Below are positions 1 through 5,045 of a stretch of 6,325 bases of DNA, one piece after another (the first letter of the stretch is position 1; each line of letters starts with the position of its first letter). The notes under the pieces were generated by a model. That model was not told the origin of the DNA, made no database searches, and saw only the letters and a program-made list of their open reading frames with translations. Source of the DNA: an uncultured Acetobacter sp. (GTDB lineage: Bacteria > Pseudomonadota > Alphaproteobacteria > Acetobacterales > Acetobacteraceae); contig CALCDN010000162.1 of assembly GCA_937900755.1 (NCBI GenBank), forward strand, positions 1 to 6,325, in the 5' to 3' direction. The position numbers were made by a program, and so were the translations under genes.

Positions 1-242
1 GCGCGGGGGCTGGCCGGGCTACGCCACGGGTGTTGTGGCTGCGCGGTCTGGCCAGTTCAATCCTGTGGGGCATGGTTTTGGACGCACTCCTCCCTCACGC
101 ATGGTTTTGCGGGGTAGGAATCATCAGCCAACGGGGCGGTTCGATTCCGGGTGCCAGAATCAGGCAGAGTCCATTGCCACACCCAGTATGGAGAAAACCC
201 GCAAGGCAAGTCAATCCGGCCTGTGGGGACTATTTTTAAACC

Positions 243-290
243 ATATCTCGATATATCTTGACTTACGATATATCGGAACCTATATCGGAA
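243..290. promoter_or_regulatory. Probable operator array of ATATC/GATATATC palindromes
   Basis: Two 8-base palindromes GATATATC lie at 250-257 and 267-274; the second extends to a perfect 10-base palindrome CGATATATCG (266-275). A TATATCGGAA string is repeated exactly at 269-278 and 281-290, and an ATATC half lies at 243-247. The cluster sits directly before the start codon of a PadR-type repressor. PadR/YqjI regulators usually repress their own gene by binding dyad elements in the promoter, so autorepression is the natural inference. The exact protein contact sequence is not known from the sequence alone. Confidence 0.6.
258..286 (+). promoter_or_regulatory. Sigma-70-like promoter of the yqjI-yqjH operon
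   Basis: A -35 element TTGACT (258-263, 5 of 6 to consensus) is followed after 17 bases by TATATC (281-286, 4 of 6). Both hexamers lie inside or beside the palindromic array. A start about 7 bases after the -10 falls on the ATG at 293, which suggests a leaderless or nearly leaderless mRNA. Confidence 0.5.
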
Positions 291-292
291 AT

Positions 293-895
293 ATGAAACA
301 CAAAAACAGACACGCAGGCGGACGGAACCGCCACAAGTTTTTTGCTCCCGAAGGTCTTGCCAGCCTGGATGGCGGGGACCGCCATCACCACCACCACCAC
401 CGGGGTGGTGGCGGGCGGCGGGGTGGGCGCCACCGGCTGTTCGATTACGGGGAGATGCGTCTGCTCGTGCTGAGCCTGATCGGGGAAAAACCGACCTACG
501 GGTACGAACTCATCAAAACCATCGAGGACAAGTTCGCAGGGAGCTACACGCCCAGCCCGGGTGTGATCTACCCCACGCTCACATGGCTGGAGGAGGCCGG
601 TCACATCCGCCCTGCCGAAAGCGAGGGGCGCAAGACGTACCACATCACGCCGGAGGGGGAGGCTTTTCTGGCCGCCAACCGCGCGGGGCTGGACGAAATT
701 CTCTCCCGCGCGGCAAACGCCCTGACGCAGGACCACGGCGGTCGGCGCAATGCGCCAGTGCCCGTGGTGCGCGCGATGGAAAACCTGAGGACCGCACTGC
801 GGCTGAGGCTGCGCAACGGTGGGCTGGACCCGCAGGAAGCGGAAAAAATAGCGGCGCTCCTGGACGAAGCCGCCCGTGCAATCGGGCAGGAATAA
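293..895 (+). CDS. yqjI: PadR-family transcriptional repressor, YqjI-like metal sensor
   Basis: 200 residues, close to E. coli YqjI (about 207). The N-terminal 48 residues are a His/Gly/Arg-rich metal-binding extension with a run of six histidines at 31-36. A PadR winged-helix domain follows (about 49-125: RLFDYGEMRLLVL, YGYELIK, SPGVIYPTLTWLEEAG, and the wing around GRKTYHITPEG). The rest is a helical dimerisation region. In E. coli, YqjI represses yqjH and itself, and nickel relieves repression. Here the likely target lies directly downstream in the same direction, whereas the E. coli pair is divergent. The protein has no cysteine, unlike the Cys/His-rich E. coli tail, so metal binding would rest on histidine. 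The ATG at 293 is chosen because family similarity and composition begin there. There is no well-spaced Shine-Dalgarno (GGAA at 287-290 is too close), which fits a leaderless start. Frame is open further upstream to base 2 but without family-like sequence. Confidence 0.9.
   Translation: MKHKNRHAGGRNRHKFFAPEGLASLDGGDRHHHHHHRGGGGRRGGRHRLFDYGEMRLLVLSLIGEKPTYGYELIKTIEDKFAGSYTPSPGVIYPTLTWLEEAGHIRPAESEGRKTYHITPEGEAFLAANRAGLDEILSRAANALTQDHGGRRNAPVPVVRAMENLRTALRLRLRNGGLDPQEAEKIAALLDEAARAIGQE
386..400 (+). repeat. (CAC)5 triplet repeat encoding polyhistidine
   Basis: Five identical CAC codons follow one CAT codon (383-385) and encode the His6 run of the YqjI homologue. Pure triplet runs can gain or lose units by slippage, so the number of histidines may vary between strains. 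Confidence 0.85.
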
Positions 896-929
896 CCTCG
901 GCGACCCCATAGGCAAGGAGCACACCGGC

Positions 930-1724
930 ATGCAAAAGCCCGGTCATGGACAGACTTGGCCCGAAGCCCCCACAATCGAGCGGGTGCGCCATTCTCTGCG
1001 TAGACGCAACCTGAGCGTGGAGGCCGTGGAACGCCTGACCCCGCATATGCTCCGCATCACCCTGAGCGGGGCGGACATGGCGGATTTTACCAGTGTGGCG
1101 CCGGACGACCATATTAAAATCTTCTTCCCCGGAGCGAACGGGGGCGAGGTGCGCAGGGACTATACGCCCCGCAAGTTCAACCCCGAAACCGGTACGCTGG
1201 TGCTGGATTTTGTGGACCACCAGGCAGGCCCCGCCGCTACATGGGCCCAGAACGCCAAAGTGGGCGACAGGCTGGAAATCGGCGGTCCCAAAGGGTCACG
1301 CATCATTGCGGGCGAAGTGGCGCACTGGCTCCTTGTGGGGGACGAGACGGCTTTGCCCGCCATTGGCCGGTGGGTGGAATCCCTGCCCGCACAGGCGGAT
1401 GTGACCACCCTTGTGGCGGTGCCGGGGGTGGAGGACCAGCAGGAGTTTGCAACCGCTGCCGCGCATGACGCGTACTGGGTGCATCGCCCCACGGAACTGG
1501 CGGACCAGGCGCAGGCCATTGTGGCGGCACTGGGCCATGTGCCCATTGAGGTGGGAACATTTGTCTGGGTCGGGGCGGAAGCCCACGTGGCCTCCGCCGT
1601 GCGGCATTACCTGCTGGAGGTGCGTTGCGTGCCTGTGCAGTGGGTCAGGGCGTCGGGCTACTGGATCATGGGGCGGCCTGGCGCCACGGTGCCGGACATG
1701 GAGGTCATGGAGGCCCTGGGCTGA
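930..1724 (+). CDS. yqjH: NADPH-dependent ferric-siderophore reductase (SIP/ViuB family)
   Basis: 264 residues (E. coli YqjH is 254). It is a cytoplasmic flavoprotein that reduces siderophore-bound Fe(III) so that iron is released as Fe(II). The N-terminal FAD-binding beta-barrel spans about 21-125 and carries the flavin motif R76-D-Y78-T79 in RDYTPR. The C-terminal NAD(P)H domain begins near 132 with GDETALPAI (137-145) and contains WVGAEA (213-218). The C-terminal aromatic signature GYW (243-245) is typical of the family. The start at 930 is preceded by AAGGAG (915-920) with 9 bases of spacing; an earlier in-frame ATG at 876 would overlap the regulator and lacks support. It lies 34 bases after the YqjI homologue and is almost surely cotranscribed with it. 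The likely control is repression by that regulator with relief by nickel or another metal. I see no Fur-like site in front of the operon. Confidence 0.92.
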   Translation: MQKPGHGQTWPEAPTIERVRHSLRRRNLSVEAVERLTPHMLRITLSGADMADFTSVAPDDHIKIFFPGANGGEVRRDYTPRKFNPETGTLVLDFVDHQAGPAATWAQNAKVGDRLEIGGPKGSRIIAGEVAHWLLVGDETALPAIGRWVESLPAQADVTTLVAVPGVEDQQEFATAAAHDAYWVHRPTELADQAQAIVAALGHVPIEVGTFVWVGAEAHVASAVRHYLLEVRCVPVQWVRASGYWIMGRPGATVPDMEVMEALG

Positions 1725-1777
1725 GGAACATCCGAACAGGCTCTTGTGCTACGTGCTCCCGGGCCGGGTCCGGGGCG

Positions 1778-1806
1778 CGCCGTGGCCATGCGTGGCGGGG
1801 TTTTTT
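1778..1806 (+). terminator. Probable rho-independent terminator after yqjH
   Basis: CGCCGTG (1778-1784) can pair with CGTGGCG (1791-1797), with two G-T pairs and a six-base loop. GGG and six T residues (1801-1806) follow. An alternative inner stem GCCA/TGGC is also possible. It lies 54 bases after the yqjH stop. The remaining bases to 1928 show no clear promoter, so the next gene may have an unseen start signal or depend on read-through. Confidence 0.45.
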
Positions 1807-1928
1807 GTTGCTGGGGTGCCTGTTTGGGCGCAGGGTCGGGCCAAGCGACGCTGGGTGCCGGGCCGTGTTTTCCGCCCCACCCCATGCGTGCATGCGAACG
1901 CCAGCCGTGTTTGAGGGAAAAACAGACC

Positions 1929-2249
1929 ATGCCCCAGTATATTGCCATGAACCGCTTTTTGGTGACGCCCGAAAACGAGGAGGCCTTCCAGCGGCGCTGG
2001 CTGGACCGCGAGGTTCTGCTGCGGACCGTTCCCGGCTTTGTCAGCTTTCAGTTTTTGCAAGGCTCCGAAAAAGATGGATGCAGGCTCTATGCCTCCCATA
2101 CCGTCTGGGCTTCCTACGATGCGTTTGTGGGCTGGACCCAGTCCGAGCAGTTTCGTCAGGCTCATGTGGGGGCGGGGCAGGGTACGGCCCTGACCGCAGG
2201 CCCGCCCGTGTTCGAGGGCTTTACCGTCTTGCAGGATGTTACGGCCTGA
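1929..2249 (+). CDS. IsdG-like heme-degrading monooxygenase (ABM domain)
   Basis: 106 residues, a single antibiotic-biosynthesis-monooxygenase (ABM) ferredoxin-like domain as in IsdG/IsdI (107-108 residues) and the rhizobial HmuQ/HmuD proteins. These small cytosolic dimers open the heme ring and free its iron. The catalytic set of IsdG (Asn7, Trp67, His77) is matched here by N8 (in MNRF), W69 (in FVGWTQ) and H79 (in FRQAH), with the Trp-His spacing identical and Asn-Trp one residue longer. PGFVSFQFL (35-43) is the usual second strand. The ATG at 1929 has GAGGGA at 1913-1918, 10 bases upstream. An in-frame extension up to 1746 is possible but crosses the probable terminator and looks non-coding. 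Its place beside a siderophore reductase supports a role in iron supply. Other ABM proteins act on quinones or polyketides, so heme cleavage remains inferred from the conserved triad. Confidence 0.82.
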   Translation: MPQYIAMNRFLVTPENEEAFQRRWLDREVLLRTVPGFVSFQFLQGSEKDGCRLYASHTVWASYDAFVGWTQSEQFRQAHVGAGQGTALTAGPPVFEGFTVLQDVTA

Positions 2250-2263
2250 ATGTTGCGGCCTGA
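2236..2263 (+). repeat. 14-base tandem duplication over the stop codon
   Basis: ATGTTACGGCCTGA (2236-2249) is followed directly by ATGTTGCGGCCTGA (2250-2263), 13 of 14 identical. The first copy ends in the TGA stop of the IsdG-like gene; the second lies just outside it. It looks like a recent small duplication with one substitution. No function is evident. Confidence 0.8.
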
Positions 2264-2303
2264 GCGGGGGCTGAGCCTGCCTGTGGTGTCTCTGGGGCGG
2301 GGG

Positions 2304-2972
2304 TTAGTTTGTGCGCTGGATCGTGGGGAGTTTGTTCTCTGTAATTTCCCACGCGTAATCGGCGTTCCAGACGGCCAGCAACTCATCAAGGTGGGTTGCG
2401 CACAAAATGGCCAGCCTGGGCTCAAAGCCGCGTCCGGCTTCTTGCTGCAAAATTTTCCTGACCGCCTCGGGCGTCCAGGAGTGCTTGTAGTTCCGTTTGG
2501 ACAGGCATGCGTCAATTGTATCGGCAACGGATATGACCTGCACCCACAGCGGAATGTTCTGGCCCCTGAGCCCAAGCGGGTAGCCTGTACCGTCCCACCG
2601 TTCGTGGTGGAGCAAAGCCGCATCCATGACCTCACGCGGGAAGTCGTGCTCATACCATTGCAGCACGCCCAGCCCCAGCAGCGGGTGCTTGCGAATAATG
2701 CTTTTTTCTTCCGGGGTCAGCGGGCGGGGCGCGTGCAGGATGTCCCGCCCGGTGAGCACCTTGCCCGTGTCATGCAGTTCCCCGGCCAACTGGATAATAT
2801 CCGGGTCCAGCCCAAATCCCGCCAGCTGATTGATGCGCACTGCCAGCAACCCAACGCGACGACCATGCCCGTTCTGGATATTGCTCACGCCCCTGATAAA
2901 ATCCTGGTGGGGGAGTGAGGGTGGGGGAAGCGTTCCGGCATCCCACATGGAGGCGATGGTACAGTCAGGCAT
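2304..2972 (-). CDS. Stand-alone HD-GYP cyclic di-GMP phosphodiesterase
   Basis: 222 residues, essentially only an HD-GYP domain, the family that hydrolyses cyclic di-GMP. Metal ligands are all present: H36, H67-D68 (in LHDTGK with K71), H96 (in RKHPLLG), H122-H123 and D151 (in SVAD). The GYP loop is at 130-132 in HHERWDGTGYP. Spacings from the HD pair onward (29, 26 and 28 residues) match the structurally known PmGH. The Glu four residues before the first His, the third-metal ligand in PmGH, is Ile here, so a binuclear centre is inferred. There is no receiver, PAS or membrane domain. Start: ATG at 2972 lies about 46 bases after a plausible transcription start; ATG 2948 is an alternative (214 residues) and neither has a strong Shine-Dalgarno. 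The frame is open to ATG 3134, but that extension is AT-rich and unlike the family. It converges on the IsdG-like gene (54 bases apart) and lies downstream of the diguanylate cyclase on the same strand. Confidence 0.88.
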   Translation of the reverse strand: MPDCTIASMWDAGTLPPPSLPHQDFIRGVSNIQNGHGRRVGLLAVRINQLAGFGLDPDIIQLAGELHDTGKVLTGRDILHAPRPLTPEEKSIIRKHPLLGLGVLQWYEHDFPREVMDAALLHHERWDGTGYPLGLRGQNIPLWVQVISVADTIDACLSKRNYKHSWTPEAVRKILQQEAGRGFEPRLAILCATHLDELLAVWNADYAWEITENKLPTIQRTN

Positions 2973-3024
2973 ACATAGGTTACTCGTGGAAATTGAATGT
3001 AATTTATTTGGATTTCGTTGGGGG

Positions 3025-3053
3025 ATTTTATAATCAATAAAATTGGACGTAAA
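3025..3053 (-). promoter_or_regulatory. Candidate sigma-70 promoter of the HD-GYP gene
   Basis: On the - strand TTTACG (3053-3048, 4 of 6) and TAAAAT (3030-3025, 5 of 6) are 17 bases apart within an AT-rich stretch. Transcription would begin near 3018, giving a leader of about 46 bases before the ATG at 2972. This position excludes the upstream ATG at 3134 from the transcript. Confidence 0.4.
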
Positions 3054-3210
3054 CTCAGAAACAAAAAGATTACCAATAAAACATGGCGCTTCTGCACTGC
3101 AATTGTTGCAATGCCAAAAAAGGATTGCAGCCACGCGGGCCTGGAAATGCCGGGAATATCTTTGTAAAACCGTTTAAAATCAATTCGATAAATGTATATC
3201 TGCTGCGAGT

Positions 3211-3225
3211 GGGATGCTGCATCCC
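3211..3225. repeat. Short hairpin GGGATGCTGCATCCC
   Basis: GGGATG pairs with CATCCC around a CTG loop; two further G-T pairs can extend the stem. It is five bases from the larger hairpin at 3231-3256. Its ATCCC arm could also pair with GGGAT in that hairpin's right arm, so alternative folds exist. Confidence 0.75.
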
Positions 3226-3230
3226 GTACC

Positions 3231-3256
3231 AATCCCCCCTGGGGGCAGGGGGGATT
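3231..3256. repeat. Perfect 10-base-pair hairpin downstream of the diguanylate cyclase
   Basis: AATCCCCCCT (3231-3240) and AGGGGGGATT (3247-3256) are perfect reverse complements around a six-base loop GGGGGC. In the direction of the - strand genes it begins about 42 bases after the cyclase stop codon. Neither strand has a T-run after the stem, so it is not a textbook rho-independent terminator. It may act as an mRNA 3'-end stabiliser, a rho-dependent pause site or a dispersed palindromic element. Confidence 0.8.
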
Positions 3257-3297
3257 ACAATCGGGTTTGCTGATTTATTCGTAATATAATGCGTTTT

Positions 3298-4665
3298 TTA
3301 AGAGGCGTGGTGTGTGGTTACAATGCGGTTGCGACCGTTGTTCTTGGCTTTGTAGAGGGCCTCATCCGCCTGGTGGATCAGCAGGCGGCTGTTGGTTTCG
3401 CCCTCGAAGGAGGTTACGCCACCCGAGAGGGTCACATTGACCTGATCATGCGAAGACAGGGTGAGTGGCTGTTCGGCCAGTGCGCGGCGGATACGTTCCG
3501 CACAGGCCAGCCCGTCCACCACCGTGGTTTCGGTCAGCACGATCAGGAATTCCTCTCCGCCATAGCGGAAGATAAAATCGTTGGCGCGCACGTTGGCGGC
3601 AATGATTTCGGCCACAAAACACAGCACCTCATCACCCACCAGATGACCATACCGGTCATTGATTTTCTTGAAGTGGTCGATGTCGAGAATAATCAGGCTG
3701 AACGGTTTTTCGTGTGTCAGGGCAAAGGTGATTTCGTTCTGGATGACCACGTCGAGGAACCGGCGGTTGAAAACCTTGGTCAGGGGGTCGCGGCCGTTTT
3801 CCACTTCTTCCAGATGCCGGAAGACGCGCCCGATCAAGAAGGTCAGGTTGGTAATGGTCTTGTGGAGTTCCGTTGCGAATTCGGAGGGAATAATCCCGCT
3901 TTGGTGAATGGCCAGGATCTTGGCGTCCAGGTCACGCACCTTGTTCTGGATTTCAATGGCCTCATGCGTGCCCTTGAACAGGCTCACGCCCTTATGGGTC
4001 AGCCACAGGCCGAATTCGGAGTCCGCTATGGTGGGCAGGTCCGCCGCATGCCCTTTGCACAGGCAGTAAAAAGCCTGTGTGCTCCACCCCGAAAAGGTGC
4101 TGATCTGCGTTTCCTTTTCGTAGGAAATATTGTGCCCAAGGGACACAAGGCGGAAGGCCTCGTCACTTTCAACCTTCTTGCGGAAGTTGATGTCATACGC
4201 CTTGATCATGAACTTGAAGGCAAAGTCCATCATGTTGCTCAGGTATATGATGGCGGTGATCACGTCGTCCTTGTCCGGCGTGGATGTCCGTATGCCCTCA
4301 ATAAGTGCCTGTTTAATAATATAAATTCCGTACACAACAATATCGGTCGGAATTTCCAGCTGGGCATGGACCGCACCGACCCGGCACTGGAGTTCGCTCA
4401 GTTCCTCGGCCTGGTCGGCCTCGGTGGAGAACAGGCTCTGGATCCAGGACAGCAACTGGGGTCGCATTTTGACCTCAACAGTTTCATGTTCCAAAAAAAT
4501 GGCCGCGCGTTCATGCCGGAAGAGCGCTCTATAAAACAGGTCCACACAGTGCGGGCCGTGATCCTGCACCACGGTTCGCAGAATTTGCCGAATGTGGACC
4601 GGGGTTTCGTTGATTGTCTCCTTCATTTGGTTCAGGGGAGATAAGGTAATGAATGAGGGAGACAT
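3298..4665 (-). CDS. dosC: Globin-coupled heme-sensor diguanylate cyclase, DosC-like
   Basis: 455 residues (E. coli DosC/YddV is 460), with three domains. The N-terminal globin sensor (about 20-165) has the proximal heme His H100 in VHAQLEIP and distal Tyr Y45 in FYR; their 55-residue spacing equals Y43-H98 in DosC. A helical middle domain (about 170-290) shares FGLWxxHKG with DosC. The GGDEF domain (about 293-450) has the metal aspartates D328/D330 in LDIDHFKKIND, the active-site motif GGEEF (369-373) and an intact inhibitory RxxD site (RAND, 360-363) five residues before it. It should make cyclic di-GMP from two GTP under control of O2 or another gas ligand, with product feedback. DosC distal Leu65 aligns with M67 here. 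There is no membrane segment. Start: ATG 4665 has AAAGGG about 12 bases upstream; ATG 4626 (442 residues) is an alternative without a ribosome site. The gene is divergent from piuC. Confidence 0.92.
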   Translation of the reverse strand: MSPSFITLSPLNQMKETINETPVHIRQILRTVVQDHGPHCVDLFYRALFRHERAAIFLEHETVEVKMRPQLLSWIQSLFSTEADQAEELSELQCRVGAVHAQLEIPTDIVVYGIYIIKQALIEGIRTSTPDKDDVITAIIYLSNMMDFAFKFMIKAYDINFRKKVESDEAFRLVSLGHNISYEKETQISTFSGWSTQAFYCLCKGHAADLPTIADSEFGLWLTHKGVSLFKGTHEAIEIQNKVRDLDAKILAIHQSGIIPSEFATELHKTITNLTFLIGRVFRHLEEVENGRDPLTKVFNRRFLDVVIQNEITFALTHEKPFSLIILDIDHFKKINDRYGHLVGDEVLCFVAEIIAANVRANDFIFRYGGEEFLIVLTETTVVDGLACAERIRRALAEQPLTLSSHDQVNVTLSGGVTSFEGETNSRLLIHQADEALYKAKNNGRNRIVTTHHAS

Positions 4666-4761
4666 GTGTTAACGGAACCCTTTGATAGAACTATATAAAA
4701 TATGATTCGCTACGGAGTGTTGAAAACGTGGACAAGAACCATATCAGATGAGAAGCGCAAC

Positions 4762-4791
4762 AGTATAATACCAAGCGCGATTGGAATACAA
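4762..4791 (-). promoter_or_regulatory. Weak candidate promoter of the diguanylate cyclase
   Basis: On the - strand TTGTAT (4791-4786) and TATACT (4767-4762, 5 of 6) are 18 bases apart, giving a start near 4755 and a leader of about 90 bases. Other AT-rich -10-like strings lie nearer the gene (around 4690-4705) but lack a -35 partner. The choice is uncertain. Confidence 0.25.
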
Positions 4792-4875
4792 AGCACGGTC
4801 TGCGGTATTTATGCATATCACAACCACGAGGCCTGTGCGGTCATTGTGGCGCAACCGGTGCAGTGTGCGGGTTTA

Positions 4876-4891
4876 TGGCATGATTCTTGCT
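4876..4891 (+). promoter_or_regulatory. Consensus sigma-54 (-24/-12) promoter-like element
   Basis: TGGCATGATTCTTGCT matches TGGCAYRNNNNTTGCW at every defined position, including the invariant GG and GC dinucleotides with correct spacing. Transcription would begin about 4902, roughly 175 bases before the piuC start, or produce a short RNA. No enhancer-binding regulator gene is visible in the window, so use is unproven. Confidence 0.45.
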
Positions 4892-5015
4892 TTTCACGTC
4901 CAGGCGGCAGGGGAATAAGGTGCTCCCGCCACGCATGGGGGGAATGTATACTGTAATGGTGTGGATGCAAGGGGGCGGTCCCTGTTGCGTAACGGTGTGC
5001 GGTGCTTATTTATTA

Positions 5016-5045
5016 TTGATAATAATTCGCATTATCATCTATAAC
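5016..5045 (+). promoter_or_regulatory. Sigma-70 promoter of piuC
   Basis: TTGATA (5016-5021, 5 of 6) and TATAAC (5040-5045, 5 of 6) are 18 bases apart. Transcription would start near 5052, leaving a leader of about 28 bases with the GGAG ribosome site. The Fur box occupies nearly the whole spacer. Confidence 0.65.
5018..5036 (+). promoter_or_regulatory. Fur box in the piuC promoter
   Basis: GATAATAATTCGCATTATC matches the classical 19-base Fur box GATAATGATAATCATTATC at 15 of 19 positions. The arms TGATAAT (5017-5023) and ATTATCA (5031-5037) are perfect reverse complements. It lies between the -10 and -35 elements, where bound Fe-Fur would block RNA polymerase. In some alphaproteobacteria a related regulator (Mur or Irr) may use such sites instead. 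Confidence 0.8.

Larger units (their letters stand above)
1..292. other. Gene-less left end upstream of the yqjI homologue
   Basis: No recognisable protein or RNA gene. Two + strand frames stay open here (one from base 2 into the yqjI homologue, one from base 3 to 239), but their translations are rich in Trp, Cys, Gly and Arg and resemble no family I know. A 11-base direct repeat GCATGGTTTTG lies at 70-80 and 99-109. A T-loop-like string GGTTCGATTCC lies near 138-148 without a tRNA around it. The sequence turns AT-rich after about 230, where the promoter of the next gene lies. The true upstream gene is outside the window. Confidence 0.6.
2973..3297. other. AT-rich intergenic region with hairpins between the two cyclic di-GMP genes
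   Basis: No credible gene. It separates the diguanylate cyclase stop (3298) from the HD-GYP start (2972), both on the - strand. It holds the candidate HD-GYP promoter near 3025-3053 and the hairpin pair at 3211-3256. Small open frames on either strand here are AT-driven and show no family features. Confidence 0.65.

Noticed and set aside
1..120. Cobalamin riboswitch on the - strand, suggested by ACCCCGCAAAACC and GGCCAGACC fragments
   Set aside because: The conserved GGGAA...GGTG and GAGCTGCCCCCGCAACTG core is missing; the resemblance is limited to short GC-rich pieces.
47..158. tRNA or tmRNA-like signal (GGTTCGATTCC T-loop string, TCTGGC/GCCAGA ends)
   Set aside because: The T-stem does not pair, the 112-base span is too long for a tRNA, and no D-arm, anticodon arm or tmRNA tag sequence can be placed.
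35..292. Extension of the YqjI homologue to an upstream ATG at 35 (286 residues)
   Set aside because: The extra 86 residues cover the promoter and palindromes and make the protein far longer than YqjI relatives.
263..931. A 222-codon open frame on the - strand opposite the yqjI homologue
   Set aside because: The opposite frame encodes a complete PadR-family protein; the polyvaline stretch here is just the reverse of the His codons.
1746..1928. Extension of the IsdG-like protein to an upstream ATG at 1746
   Set aside because: It would cross the probable terminator and would add 61 Gly/Cys-rich residues to a family of about 107 residues.
2973..3134. Extension of the HD-GYP protein to an upstream ATG at 3134 (276 residues)
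   Set aside because: The extra 54 residues are AT-rich and unlike the family, and the best promoter lies inside the extension near 3025-3053.
3289..4644. A 451-codon open frame on the + strand opposite the diguanylate cyclase
   Set aside because: It is antisense to a gene with clear globin and GGDEF motifs; its translation has no family signature and arises from codon bias on the other strand.
4702..4956. 84-codon + strand frame in the intergenic region
   Set aside because: No ribosome site, no family features, and it spans AT-rich and GC-rich stretches without coding character.
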